The notes: generated by a model not told the origin, from the letters alone. Counted from the first letter of the stretch, positions 51,048 through 62,307 are shown. The stretch is DNA of 64,000 bases from Ichthyophis bannanicus (GCA_033557465.1 CM066031.1:1443178163-1443242162); one strand, 5' to 3'. Translations and numbers: made by a program.

Positions 51048-51578
51048 TGTGGTAGGCTATGGCCTATAATAGCCTGAAAACGTATGAGAGGCCTGTAAGC
51101 TAGGCCTGAGTCCCCACCCCCACCAGAGATTAATAGCGCTGAGAAAAACCAAGGATCTGTAAAAGTTTGAGAAAACTGCTTAACGAGGTTTTTCATGAAT
51201 TCATAAATCCTTTATTATTCTCTTGTATTCTGATGATAGAAATGTTTCAATACTTGCATTCCTAGAGCTAGAAACGACCTCGCAGTAGAATTGTATCAAT
51301 ACCTAGAAACTGTGCCATTGTTAGAACAATCCTAGAGGAGGGAACCGGGTGCTTGGCCCAGGAAGGGTTTCTGATTGGATAAAGGCAGGGGGCGTTGGGA
51401 CCAATAGAAAGTCTGCATGTATCAAACTGAAAAGAAATGTACAAAATGAATATGTTTCTGTAAGAATTTTGCTCAGTCCTTTTTGAAGCTCGACTGTCTG
51501 AGTCTTGTGCACAATAAATTGGCTTGGACCCTGCAATTGACTCCTGGATTTATTCATTGTTTGCACTTCGCTGCTTCA
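51048..51578 (+). repeat. 5' LTR of provirus B
   Basis: 531 bp, TGTGGTAGGC...CTGCTTCA, with AATAAA at 51513-51518. Related to the LTR of provirus C but distinct from that of provirus A. Confidence 0.93.
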
Positions 51579-51584
51579 TATTCT

Positions 51585-51602
51585 TGGTGTGTTGGCCGGG
51601 AA
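51585..51602 (+). promoter_or_regulatory. Primer binding site of provirus B, tRNA-Gly-like
   Basis: TGGTGTGTTGGCCGGGAA matches the tRNA-Gly(GCC) site of provirus C except at two bases (GTGTG in place of GTGCA). Confidence 0.7.
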
Positions 51603-52319
51603 TGTGCGGATAGTGAATGGTATTCAAGTGAATATTCCACGTATTTCGCCTCCAGGTTTGGTCCGGTTGGAACCGTGTCTGTCCGACCGCAGGGGAAACC
51701 TCAGGCGCTACCGGTCCTCTTGTATCAGGGAGGATTCCGCCTTGCCTCGGCGGAGCACTGGGTCCAGCTGGCCAACACCTCCGAACCTGAGGGGAGTCCG
51801 GGATCCAACCCATGAACTGGTTTGGTATTGGGAACCGGATCCGGTGAGTAGACATTTTCTTGTTTGATAGTCAGTGAGGCCTGGGGAAAAGTCTTGCATG
51901 AGTATGCGAGACTAATTTGGTATAGACTAACTGGGAAAGTCTTGCATAAGTGCGCAAAGACGAGAGAGCCTGATCACCTCTCATAAGGTCGGTCCTAGTA
52001 CGCGCCGCATAAGGGTTAGCGGAAGCCGAAGCCACCGACCCTTTGGGTTGAGTTAGTCAGAAAAACCTTGGGCATTTGAAAAATAATTTCTTATTGCTGG
52101 CATGGCTGTCTGTGTGACTGAGAGGTCTTGAAATATAGACCAAGTGAGAGCGGACTCCTGAGTAGCCCAGTTCCTGGCTGGGCGACCGCGCCCAGGTCGC
52201 GAAAAGGAGGAAGCGTGTGGTGTTTGTCCCCCCCATTGTTTTGTGGGCTGTACGGACCCCTTTACCTGCAGCCATACTACCTACCCTTACTGTCTGTTGT
52301 CGTGTACGTCATTACGATT
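51603..52319 (+). other. Leader of provirus B
   Basis: 717 nt before gag. GATCCGGTGAGTAG at about 51839-51852 is a plausible splice donor for env mRNA. The equivalent leader is at 8446-9060 in provirus C. Confidence 0.7.
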
Positions 52320-54049
52320 ATGGGAGGGGCGGAGTCTATGCAAACTCCGTTGGAATGTATGATCAAGAATTTCCGTAAGGGACTTTCCGGAGACTACGGA
52401 ATAAGAATGTCTCTGTCCCGATTAGAAATGTTCTGTGAAAGGGAGTGGCCGGTGCTAGCTACTTCATGGCCCCATGAGGGCACCTTTGATGTGGGAGTAG
52501 TCTCCCGTGTTCATCAGATTGTACTAAAAACATTCCCTGATCAGTTCCCCTACATAGACTCCTGGCTGGGTATTTGTGAGAGGCAGCCCTTTTGGATGAA
52601 GCGTTGCTATGAGGAACAGTGTAGAATATTAGTAGCAACCACTAGGGGGACCCGGAAGTTTGAGGAGGGGAAGCCACCTGTATATTCCGCCTCAGAGTCC
52701 CCTGGCCCGTTTACCCCAGTATCCATATAGGTTAGTTCCACCAGCTCCACCACCTGAAGCAGAACCTGATGAGATAACCCAGCAATTACCGCTGCAGCAG
52801 CAAAAGAAGCCCACTTCCCCAAGTGATAGCCCCGAGTCTGGCCCAAGTACATCAGGGGGACCAGGTTCCTCTGATGATACTGGGAGCGGAGGCTCTCCTG
52901 CCAGTTCAGGGTCACTGGCCAAGGAAGCCTATACCCGGGAACCGTATGATTTAAGAAGTGTAACCCCAAAGAAGAAGGAGAAAGCAGGGCACCTAGTTTA
53001 CCTATCCTAAATGAACAGGGCCAGATGGCGCCAGGACCAACCAGTCTAATCTACGTGCCTTTTTCCACTACTGATTTATTGAACTGGAAAATGCATTATG
53101 CGTCCTATACTGAAAAACCCCAAGATTTGACGGAGTTAATGTCTAGTATAATGCAAACTCATCAGCCCACCTGGACTGATTGTCGCTAGCTCCTGTCCAC
53201 TCTCTTTACTACCGAGGAGCGAGCGCGAATTGTGCAAGCAGCCATCCGCTGGTTAGAAGAGAATCCCGTAGAAGGGGGGGAAATGAATCTCCCACAAGCA
53301 GCTGCCGCAGCTTTCCCAAATGAAGATCCTAGATGGGATCCGAATGACAAAAGGGGGGCGGCGGCCCTAACTCGATTTCGCCAGGCCTTGTTGCAGGGCC
53401 TGAGGAAGGGAGGCCAGAGGGCCATGAATATCGGGAAGGTGTCAGAAGTACCCAGGGTCCAGATGAGAGCCAAGCGGCCTTTTATGAGCGGTTGTCTGAA
53501 GCCTATAGACTGTATACCCCATACGATCCAGCCGCTCAGGAAAATTTGCATATGGTAAACGCAGCCTTTGTCAGTCAGTCACAAAGAGATATAAAACGAA
53601 AGTTATAGAAACTGGATGGATTTGCGGGCATGAATACAGCCCAGTTAATGGAAGTTGCTCAGAAAGTGTTTGTGAATCGTGAAAATGAACGTAACAGAGA
53701 AAGTGAACGTAAGATGAAGAAGAAAACAGATCTTCTTGCTGCCGCTTTAGTTGAACGACGTGAAGGAGGTTTTCCTAATCGAAGGAGCAGAGGACGTGGA
53801 AGGGGTTGTGAGAATAATTGGACCCCACTGGGTGCGAATCAGTGCACCCACTGCAGAGAAGAGGGACATTGGAGAAGTGAATGCCCACATCTCGACTCCA
53901 CCCCCAGGAGGGGAGGAGGGAGTCCCTGGAGAACTGGAAGTCGATTTCAGAGTCGTGGAGGAATGACCCGAGCACAGTTCCAGCGAGAGAGGGAAGAAGC
54001 TATTGAGGGAGTGGCAGTTGCAAAGGGCTATGACATGGATGAAGACTAG
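52320..54049 (+). pseudogene. gag: gag of provirus B (matrix, proline-rich region, capsid, nucleocapsid)
   Basis: ATG at 52320 with Gly at position 2 (MGGAES), a probable N-myristoylation site. Matrix runs to about 52700. A frameshift near 52700 is followed by a Pro/Ser-rich segment (to 53010). Capsid starts near 53030 (VPFSTTDLLNWK) with a TAG stop at 53187 and a frameshift near 53450 at the major homology region; another stop lies at about 53606. Nucleocapsid in 53630-54049 has one intact zinc knuckle, C-x2-C-x4-H-x4-C (CTHCREEGHWRSEC). The final codon is TAG, with protease following in frame. Gag would form the particle shell at the plasma membrane. Confidence 0.88.
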
Positions 54050-54720
54050 GCCAGACCGGGCTCCAAGTTCACCCTGGTTCCCCAGGAGCCTATGGTCAGT
54101 TTGAAAATAGGGGACCAATATATGGACTTTATGGTGGATACAGGAGCCGAACATTCAGTGGTGGTGAAGCCAGTGGCCCCTCTTTCCTCTCGATCTGTCA
54201 CCATTATTGGGGCCACTGGGGCCAGGGCCACCAAGCCTTTCCTGCAGAACCACATGTGTGAATTAGGGGGACAGAAAATAATGCACCAGTTCCTGTATAT
54301 GCCTGAGTGCCCTATTCCACTTTTGGGCCGAGATATGCTTGCCAAGCTTCAGGCGCAGATATCCTTTGCTGAAGGAGGAGAAATGCAAATGACTGTGAAC
54401 TCAAGGCCTACCGGATTGATGGTGCTGACTGTCCCCCGAGAAGAAGAGTGGCAGTTTTACAGCATATCTCCAACCAAGCCAGCTAGTTCCTGTATACCTC
54501 CCAACCTTTTAGCCCCGCCTGAAGTATGGGCAGAAGATAATCCACCTGGCCTAGCAAAGAACATAGCCCCTGTCATTGTCGCCCTCAAGCCAGGAGCAGA
54601 ACCAGTGCATATGAAGCAGTATCCTCTTCCTCGATCAGCTATTGAAGGTATCCACTGCCATCTGATGAAACTACTGAAGTATGGACTTCTCAAGGAATGC
54701 CAGCCACCTTGGAATACCCC
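54050..54720 (+). pseudogene. pro: Protease of provirus B
   Basis: In frame with nucleocapsid after the TAG at 54047. An aspartic protease with the catalytic DTGA motif (about 54137-54148) and the conserved LLGRDML near its end (about 54319-54339). The domain is intact; it passes into the linker before RT, where a frameshift at about 54700-54720 moves to the RT frame. It would cleave Gag and Gag-Pol during maturation. Confidence 0.87.
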
Positions 54721-56493
54721 CTCCTCCCAGTCAAGAAACCTGGGACAGGGGATTACCGCCCAGTACAAGATTTGAGGCGGGTAAATGATGCAGTTGAAAC
54801 TATACACCCAGTGGTACCAAATCCTTATACTCTCTTGGGACTGATCCCCGCTGAGGCTACTCATTTCACCGTCCTGGACCTGAAAGATGTCTTCTTCTGC
54901 ATACGCCTAACCCCCACCAGTCAACTTTTGTTCGCTTTTGAATGGCAAGACCCCACAACAGGAAGGCAGGGCCAACTCACCTGGACTCGGTTACCCCAAG
55001 GATTTAAGAATTCACCTACTCTCTTCAGTGCTGCTTTAAATCAAGATCTCTCAAGCTACTCTGTGAACCCAGGACAAAGGGTCCTTCTTCAGTATGTGGA
55101 CGACCTGCTCATAGCTACAAATTCAGAAAGTGAATGTCTACAAGCCACCAGTGAACTCTTGTACCTTTTAAACGAGGCTGGATACAAAGTCTCAAGAGCC
55201 AAGGTGCAATTATGTCAAACTGAAGTTAAATATCTAGGATTCCAGTTGTCTAGCGGAATTCGACGCTTAGAACCTGAACGCAAAGAAGCTGTATGCAGTA
55301 TTCCCACTCCAACCACCAGGAGGCAAGTAAGAGCCTTCCTGGGGGCTGCAGGATACTGTCGTATATGGATCCCCAATTTCGCTCTGCTGGCGAAACCATT
55401 GTATCAACCTACCAAGGGAATGGAAAAGTCTCCATTGGAGTGGGGACCTGAACAGGATGTAGCCTTTCAATCTCTAAAAACCACTCTGATGTCATCACCA
55501 GCTCTAGGTCTACCAGATGTCCAGAAACCTTTCCGTCTCTATGTTCATGAGTCACAAGGAAATGCTGTAGGGGTGCTGACTCAATCTCTTGGATCTTGGC
55601 AACGGCCAGTAGCCTATTTGTCAAAACAATTGGATGTGGTTGCAAAAGGTTGGACCCCTTGTTTGAGAGCTGTTGCAGCTACAGCCCTCCTAGTGAGCGA
55701 AGCAGACAAGCTCACTCTGGGACAGAATCTTCAAGTTACTGTACCACATTCTGTTCTGACCCTCATGGAACACAAAGGAAGTTTCTGGCTCACAAATTCA
55801 CGAATGTTGAAGTATCAGAGTATGCTGTGTGAAAACCCCCAGATACAATTGAAGGTCAGTCAAGCTCTGAATCCTGCTACATTTCTCCCAGTTGGTCCTG
55901 GCCCCCCTGATCATGACTGTTTAGAAATTATGGACACTATATTCTCAAGTCGCCCGGATCTGACTGATGTCCCTTTGGAGGACCCTGAACGGACTTTCTT
56001 TGTGGATGGAAGCAGTCTCGTCATCAATGGGCATCGTTGTGCCGAGTATGCAGTGGTGACCCTTGATCTGGTAGTTGAGTCCTCAGCTCTGGCCCCAGGA
56101 ACTTCAGCACAGAAGGCTGAACTGATATCTCTCCCTAGAGCACTGACATTAGGAGAAGGGCTCCATTTAAATGTGCACACAGATTCCAAGTATGCCTTCA
56201 CAACTTTGCATGCACATGGAGCCCTGTATAAAGAACGAGGGTTGATCACCTCAGGAGGCAAGTCCATTAGGTATGGGCCCGAGATATTGATATTATTAGA
56301 TGCCGTGTGGGCCCCTAAGCAAGTCGCAGTCATGCACTGTCGAGGTCATCAAGCAGGAATAGGAGAAGCCCAGGGGAATAGGTTTTCTGATGCCACTGCT
56401 CGAAAAGCAGCCACAACTGGACGAGTTTTGACCCAAGATACTTCGGTGCAGGCAGCCTTATTCCCTGTGCCCCTTAGCTCACGGGCCCCCTGA
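54697..56493 (+). CDS. pol: Reverse transcriptase and RNase H of provirus B (598 aa)
   Basis: An open frame with the complete RT palm and fingers. YVDD lies at about 55096-55107, preceded by [12 protein letters not shown]. The connection domain follows, and RNase H has its first Asp in FVDGSS (about 56005) and a later Asp in HTDSKYAF (about 56179). A TGA at 56491-56493 ends the frame, but the same frame stays open beyond it into integrase, so this is probably a later mutation. Very similar to the RT of provirus A. Confidence 0.9.
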   Translation: MPATLEYPLLPVKKPGTGDYRPVQDLRRVNDAVETIHPVVPNPYTLLGLIPAEATHFTVLDLKDVFFCIRLTPTSQLLFAFEWQDPTTGRQGQLTWTRLPQGFKNSPTLFSAALNQDLSSYSVNPGQRVLLQYVDDLLIATNSESECLQATSELLYLLNEAGYKVSRAKVQLCQTEVKYLGFQLSSGIRRLEPERKEAVCSIPTPTTRRQVRAFLGAAGYCRIWIPNFALLAKPLYQPTKGMEKSPLEWGPEQDVAFQSLKTTLMSSPALGLPDVQKPFRLYVHESQGNAVGVLTQSLGSWQRPVAYLSKQLDVVAKGWTPCLRAVAATALLVSEADKLTLGQNLQVTVPHSVLTLMEHKGSFWLTNSRMLKYQSMLCENPQIQLKVSQALNPATFLPVGPGPPDHDCLEIMDTIFSSRPDLTDVPLEDPERTFFVDGSSLVINGHRCAEYAVVTLDLVVESSALAPGTSAQKAELISLPRALTLGEGLHLNVHTDSKYAFTTLHAHGALYKERGLITSGGKSIRYGPEILILLDAVWAPKQVAVMHCRGHQAGIGEAQGNRFSDATARKAATTGRVLTQDTSVQAALFPVPLSSRAP

Positions 56494-57681
56494 TACACTA
56501 CAAGAGAGTTAGATTACTTCTGTGAGAAGGAGGGGGGTGTCCTAACAGAAAAAGGTTGGATAGTGCTGCCACCTCTAGAGGGTAGCGCACCTCCAGGTCC
56601 CACAGTAATTCCTGAAGCATTAGGACCGGCCTTTGTTCATGCTTTTCATCAAGCCACACATTATGGGAAAACTGCCATGGAAAGAGCCCTAAAACCTCAT
56701 TTCTATATTTCACTATTAGGACCCCTGTCCGCCTCAGTGGCTCATCAATGTTTGACATGTGCTAAGAATAATGCTAAGCAGGGTCCCAATCCACCCCCAA
56801 GAGTTCAGTCAGTAGGAGTTACCCCTATGAGTGATAGTCAGGTGGATTTTACTGAGATGCCACGAGCAAATGGATATCACTATCTGTTGGTCTTAGTTTG
56901 CACCTTTTCTGGGTGGGTAGAAGCTTTTCCCACCCGAACTGAAAAAGCCAGAGAAGTCACTAGAATTCTGCTCCATGAAATTATTCCCCGATTTGGAATA
57001 TCATTGACTATAGGATCAGATAATGGACCCTCATTTGTGTCCCAAGTGACCCAACAGTTAGCCCGAGCTCTACAGATACAATGCAAGTTGCACACTGCCT
57101 ACAGACCCCAGAGTTCAGGGAAAGTAGAACGTATGAATAGGACCCTGAAATCTCAGTTGTCCAAACTTTGTCAAGAAGCACACTTGAAGTGGCTCCAGGT
57201 TATCCCTATAGCCCTTCTTAGGATACGTTCTGCTCCAACCAAGTCTTTAGGAGTTTCCCCATTTGAGATTTTGTATGGGCGACCTCCACCCATTGTACAG
57301 GGAATAAAAGAAGATATGAAACAGATTGGATCTGAAATTACTAGACAAGAACTATTGGCTTTAGGTTCTGTTTTGCAGAGTCTTCACACCTGGGTACAAG
57401 ATCGATTGCCCATCAATCTGACGGAACCTCTGCATCCCTTCAAGCCTGGAGTTTCAGTGTGGATTAAAGAGTGGAGAAAGACACCATTGGCACCGCATTG
57501 GAAGGGACCGTATGTTGTCATTCTATCAACCCCAACTGCAGTGAAAGTCGCAGAGCTTGAACCCTGGATCCATCATAGTCGAGTGAAGCCGGCAGCCGCT
57601 CCTGAACTTGGTCAATGGACTTCAGTAGATGACCCTGAAACTCCATTGCGGCTTACCTTGCAGAGACAACCGGCGTTGTGA
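56494..57681 (+). CDS. pol: Integrase of provirus B (domain intact)
   Basis: It continues the RT frame after one TGA. The H-x3-H and C-x2-C zinc-binding pairs are present (HAFH and CLTC region, about 56635-56760). All three catalytic residues are visible: Asp in VDFTE (about 56845), Asp in SDNGP (about 57019) and Glu in KVERMN (about 57127). The C-terminal domain has WKGPY and WIHHSR. It ends at TGA 57679-57681. This is the only provirus in the window whose integrase keeps the full DDE triad. Without a start after the TGA it would not be made as part of the normal polyprotein. Confidence 0.9.
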   Translation, partial: YTTRELDYFCEKEGGVLTEKGWIVLPPLEGSAPPGPTVIPEALGPAFVHAFHQATHYGKTAMERALKPHFYISLLGPLSASVAHQCLTCAKNNAKQGPNPPPRVQSVGVTPMSDSQVDFTEMPRANGYHYLLVLVCTFSGWVEAFPTRTEKAREVTRILLHEIIPRFGISLTIGSDNGPSFVSQVTQQLARALQIQCKLHTAYRPQSSGKVERMNRTLKSQLSKLCQEAHLKWLQVIPIALLRIRSAPTKSLGVSPFEILYGRPPPIVQGIKEDMKQIGSEITRQELLALGSVLQSLHTWVQDRLPINLTEPLHPFKPGVSVWIKEWRKTPLAPHWKGPYVVILSTPTAVKVAELEPWIHHSRVKPAAAPELGQWTSVDDPETPLRLTLQRQPAL

Positions 57682-57688
57682 GAGTCTT

Positions 57689-57980
57689 TATTTTATTTAT
57701 TTATTTACATTCTCTTATATACCGCGCTATTCTGCATCAGTGCGGTTTACATTGAACAAACTGAAATTACATTGAACAGGGCATTATAGCTTGGAGATAA
57801 CTATTTTACAGGGAACATGGGCTATGGAGGGTTAAGTGGCTTGCCCAAGACCACAAGGAGCACCTGTGGGACTAGAAACCCCAGTCCTTCCGGCCCAAGG
57901 TTGCTGTCCTCTAGTGGGATTTGAACCCCCGACCTTCCGGCCTGAAGTACCTTGCCCTAACCACTAGGCCACTCCTCCAC
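57689..57980 (-). repeat. tRNA-derived CORE-SINE inserted in provirus B
   Basis: On the minus strand: an A box TGGCCTAGTGG (57961-57971), a B box GGTTCAAATCC (57917-57927), then a CORE-type block CTTGTGGTCTTGGGCAAG (about 57840-57860). Next is a LINE-derived tail with the ACCGC...GCGGTATAT hairpin and an AAATAAATAAA end (57689-57745). The tail matches the LINE at 35335-37209. It lies between integrase and env, before the env start. Confidence 0.85.
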
Positions 57981-58113
57981 AATCCTACCCCTGTCACCCA
58001 AGTGTGGCAGTCGATAGGTCTACATACAGCGGAAGCGGAAAAGAAGAAGAAGAAAAAGACTCTACAAGTTCATCATTCTCAATATTTCAGTTCATCTCTA
58101 AAAGACTGTAGTC

Positions 58114-60186
58114 ATGATGTTCCTCTACTACTGTCTTATGGGGGCGATAGCCCTGGGATCCCTGGAGAATACTTTTGCCTTACCCCCTTGTGCAGCTTGT
58201 ATAACTACCATCCTAACTGGGATAAAGGTCACTCAGACTTTACTTTATCATTCCTACTATACTTGCACTGGTATAGTTAGCCGATGTGTGTATAATGGTA
58301 TAGAATTAAATATCTGTACGAAGGGGAAGAGTAAAACTTGCTTCAACCCTCGGCAGAACCCCTCTTATTATGTACTGGAGATGTGCTGGAATGATGAGGA
58401 GGGGGTCCTCATAAATGCCACACATCAACTCCCCGATCCCACAAGACCCATTATCCTGAACTTTGATGCCTGCGATGTAATAAATAGAAATGCTTACTAC
58501 AAGTGTGGGTCTTGGGAACAGGCCTACTACTATGATGATAAATATATGTGTCCTGAAGGAGCATACGGATGGGGACGGTGTACTGGAAAGAATTCCCCAA
58601 CCGTCTACAGCAAGTCATCTAAAGATGCCTACTTCTGTCCAAAGTGGTAATGCGTGTATTATGCCACTTGGTCTGGTGGGCCTACTGGACGAGATGGAAA
58701 TAATCGCAAAGCCAGCTTGGAAAGATTATCATTACCTGAGCCTCAGAAGTGCAAGAAAGGTGCCTGTAATCCTCTACAGCTCCTCATACTGAACCCTAGC
58801 CAGTGGAAGCAGGGATTCAGATTTGGGTTACGTATAGCGGGAGGAGGCATAGATCCTGGAACTTTTATATATATACAGCTAAATACTAAGACTCATGTAT
58901 CCACACCTTATCAAATACATCACTCCTTTTATGAGGCCATGCAGGCAGAATTTGAGATCCCTCACACCTCCCAAAACTTGTTCATTGAACTCGCTGGGGC
59001 AGTGGCGTCTAGCCTCCACATCTCTGATTGTTTCTTCTGTGGCGGAACTAAGATGGGAGACCAATGGCCCTGGGAGGCGCAAGAAGTGAACTATTCCATT
59101 CCTTATAATCAGACTGCTTTACATAACACTACTAGTGAGTGGGTACTGGCTCACCTTATTGTTGGTAACTTGTGTTTTGCTCGTACAGGACCACAGTTTA
59201 CTATGCTAGTCAGACAGCTGGTCTGTCTAAATCAGAGGTTTTACAACAGTACCACTAAGAAGACGTCCTGGTGGTCGGGGGTAAACACTCCAGAGCCCTC
59301 CAACCCTCTAGTCCTCTTTCCTACTCTTGCCAAAATCTGGACTAATCTGGCGTTTCATAGTACCTGGCAAGCTCCACCAGGACTATATTGGATTTGTGGA
59401 ACTCGAGCATATGCTAGGCTTCCTCACCATTGGGGAGGAGCATGTGTATTGGGAACTATACGACCTTCTTTCTTTCTTCTGCCCATTTCCCAAGGAGAAC
59501 AATTGGGTTTCCCTGTGTACAGGAGTCGACAGAAACGAGAGGCCTTGAAAATAGGCCAATGGGACAAATGGGATGATGAGGAGTCGCCACCTGAGAGAAT
59601 CATTTCATACTACGGACCCGCCACTTGGACACAAGATGGGACATGGGGATACCACACTCCTGTGTACATGATAAATCGTATTATACGCTTACAAGCTGTT
59701 GTTGAAATAATAACAAATGAAACTAGTAAAGCACTAACTCTTTTAGCTAAGCAAAGTACACAAATGCGCAAAGCTATTTATCAGAATCGTTTAGCTCTAG
59801 ATTATTTGTTAGCAGCTGAAGGTGGAGTATGTGGGAAATTGAATTTAACTAACTGTTGTTTGCAGATTGACAATAATGGACAAGTTGTTGAAGATATAGC
59901 TACTCAAATACGAAGACAAACATATGTGCCAGTCCAGACCTGGCATGGTCTGAAGCTTGATGGGTGGTTTGGTTCAGCGTTTTCATGGATAGGTGGTCTG
60001 AAGACCCTTGTGTTTATTGTAATAATCATGCTAACTGTATGCTTGTTGCTCCCATGCCTATTACCCCTTTGTTTACGTATGATAACCTCAGTTGATAGCA
60101 CTGGAGAACGGAAGGCAGCTACGAAAATTTTAGCTATGAGGCAATATTACCCTATACCCCAAGATGATGCTGTTACCCGAGTATAA
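58114..60186 (+). pseudogene. env: Env glycoprotein of provirus B (one in-frame stop)
   Basis: One frame of about 690 codons interrupted only by TAA at 58648-58650. A signal peptide (about residues 1-22) opens the protein. A Cys-rich surface subunit ends at a furin-type site R-Q-K-R (about 59527-59538). The transmembrane subunit has heptad repeats, an ALDYLLAAEGGVCG region with a C-x7-C-C motif (about 59830-59862), a membrane anchor (about 59995-60078) and a cytoplasmic tail. It is a different type from the provirus A env. The frame beyond the stop (58654-60186, 510 codons) is fully open. Confidence 0.88.
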
Positions 60187-60245
60187 TGTGTGATTTAATT
60201 CCCACCCTTTTTAACTTGCAGGTGAGAATAATCACAGGGGGGGAA

Positions 60246-60778
60246 TGTGGTAGGCTATGGCCTATAATAGCCTGAAAACGTATGAGAGGCCTGTAAGCTA
60301 GGCCTGAGTCCCCACCCCCACCAGAGATTAATAGTGCTGAGAAAAACCAAGGATCTGTAAAAGTTTGAGAAAACTGCTTAACAAGAGGTTTTTCATGAAT
60401 TCATAAATCCTTTATTATTCTCTTGTATTCTGATGATAGAAATGTTTCAGTACTTGCACTCCTAGAGCTAGAAACGATCTTGCAGTAGAATTGTATCAAT
60501 ACCTAGAAACTGTGCCATTGTTAGAACAATCCTAGAGGAGGGAACCGGGTGCTAGGCCCAGGAAGGGTCTCTGATTGGATAAAGGCAGGGGGCGTTGGGA
60601 CCAATAGAAAGTCTGCATGTATCAAACTGAAAAGAAATGTACAAAATGAATATGTTTCTGTAAGAATTTTGCTCAGTCCTTTTTGAAGCTCGACTGTCTG
60701 AGCCTTGTGCACAATAAATTGGCTTGGACCCTGCAATTGACTCCTGGATTTATTCATTGTTTGCACTTCGCTGCTTCA
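60246..60778 (+). repeat. 3' LTR of provirus B
   Basis: 533 bp, with AATAAA at 60713-60718, preceded by the purine tract AGGGGGGGGAA (60235-60245). Differences from the 5' LTR include a 2-bp indel (AACAAGAGG versus AACGAGG) and single-base changes. Confidence 0.93.
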
Positions 60779-60860
60779 ATACGTACCTAGCAGTTTCCCC
60801 AAAAGACACAGGTTCCGCAATGCTTGTACTGGGTCAAGGATTGACATCCTGGGTCCCTTC

Positions 60861-61220
60861 TTAATAATGGTTTATGGACCTTTCCTCCAGGAACTTCTCC
60901 AAACCTTTTTTAAATCCAGCTACACTAACAGCCTTTACTACATCCTCCGGTAACAAATTCCAGAGTTTGATTACACGTTGAGTGAAAAAATATTTTCTTT
61001 TATTAGTCTTAAATAGTTTACCCTGTAGCTTTATTACATGTCCCCTAGTCTTTCTATATTCTGATAACGTAAACAATCGATCTACATTTACCCGTTCCAC
61101 TCCGTTCATTAATTTATAGACTTCTATCATATCTCCCTTCAGCCGTCTCTTTTCCAGGTTAAAGAGCCCTAACCTTTTTAGCCTATCTTCATAGGAGTAT
61201 CCTTCCATCTCCTTTACCAT
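60861..61220 (-). pseudogene. CR1 ORF2 C-terminal segment
   Basis: A 119-codon frame on the minus strand ([21 protein letters not shown] and [15 protein letters not shown]), the C-terminal part of the CR1 polyprotein. Separated from the RT at 61338-61982 by a frame change. The equivalent region in another copy is at 23395-23700. Confidence 0.8.
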
Positions 61221-61337
61221 TTTGGTGGCTCTTCTCTGAACCTTTTCTAATAAACGCTATATCCTTTTTAAGATACGGCGACCAGAATTGCACACAATAT
61301 TCAAGGTGCGGTCTCACCATGGAACGATATAGAGGCA

Positions 61338-61982
61338 TTATAATATCTTTTGTTTTATTTTCCATTCCTTTATTATGATACCTAGCATTCTATTTGCTCT
61401 CTTGGCCGCCGCTGCACACTGGGCCGAGGGTTTTAACATGTTATCCACAACGATGCCTAAATCTTTTTCCTGGGTGGTGGTTCCTAATGTGGAACCTTGC
61501 ATTATGTAACCATAGTTTGGGTTGTTCTTCCCTAGGTGCATAACTTTGCACTTGTCCACATTAAATTTCATCTGCCATTTTGATGCCCAGTCTTCCAATT
61601 TATCAAGATCCTCTTGCAATTTTCCACAATCCTCTTGGGTTTTAACAACTTTAAATAGTTTTGTGTCATCTGCAAATTTGATAACCTCACGCGTTATTCC
61701 ACTTTCCAGGTCATTTATGAATATGTCAAAAAGCAGCAGACCCAGCACAGATCCCTGGGGTACACCACTATTCACCTTTCTCCATTGGGAAAATTGGCCA
61801 TTTAGCCCAACCCTCTGCTTTCTATCTTTTAACCAGTTCTTGATCCACAGTAGTACACTGCCTCCTATCCCATGACTCTTTAGTTTTGCCAAAAGTCTCT
61901 GATGAGGGACCTTGTCAAAGGCTTTCTGAAAGTCCAGATACACTATATCAACCGACTCACCTTTTTCCACCTGTTTATTCAC
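61338..61982 (-). pseudogene. CR1 reverse transcriptase core
   Basis: A 214-codon frame with VDIVYLDFQKAFDKVPH, SGVPQGSVLGLLLFDIFINDLE and the catalytic FADD box (FADDTKLFK), then FNVDKCKVMHLGKNNPNY. The upstream part is cut at 62027 by PLE 2 and continues at 62894. It is the best preserved of the CR1 copies in the window. The RT would prime on nicked target DNA. Confidence 0.85.
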
Positions 61983-62055
61983 ATTTTCAAAAAAACATAA
62001 CAGATTAGTAAGACAAGATCTTCCTCGTAAGAATATGGGCGGTCCCTGTGGGAAG

Positions 62056-62307
62056 CTAAGTGCAAGATTCCCACTCTACTCTTAAATTTAGTCCAAAAGG
62101 ATGAACTGTATTAAGTTTATAAATCCAGTATTGTTCCTGCCGTATAAGAGTTTGATCTAATGATATACCTCGCCTAGCGATTGTAATTTTGTCTATACAA
62201 AAGCAACGAAGATCATCAAATGCATGTGCTTGTTGTAGACAGTGGTCGACGATCGGAGCTTCATGTTTCTGACATTTCAATTTAAGAGTAGAGTGGGAAT
62301 CTTGCAC
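62056..62307 (-). pseudogene. PLE 2 C-terminal coding end
   Basis: An 83-codon frame whose later part (APIVDHCLQQAHAFDDLRCFCID ... GLNLRVEWESCT, split here) resembles the last 75 residues of the PLE 1 frame at 47205-47930. The nuclease motifs themselves are missing. The first 7 or so codons come from antisense of the duplicated end and are not natural coding sequence. Confidence 0.75.

Larger units (their letters stand above)
51048..60778 (+). mobile_element. Provirus B: near-complete gammaretrovirus-like endogenous retrovirus
   Basis: 9.7 kb with the 4-bp target duplication ATAC (51044-51047 and 60779-60782). Order: LTR, tRNA-Gly-type primer site, leader, gag, protease, RT-RNase H, integrase, a SINE insertion, env, purine tract, LTR. 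The LTRs differ at about eight or nine positions over some 530 bp (by eye), the least of the three proviruses. Gag ends with TAG and protease follows in the same frame, as in gammaretroviruses. Several frameshifts and stops disable it. Confidence 0.94.

Noticed and set aside
57917..57971. tRNA gene
   Set aside because: A and B boxes are present, but there is no cloverleaf-length tRNA with CCA-end pairing; they are the promoter of a SINE with CORE and LINE tail.
61522..61875. 117-codon plus-strand frame
   Set aside because: Antisense of the CR1 RT.
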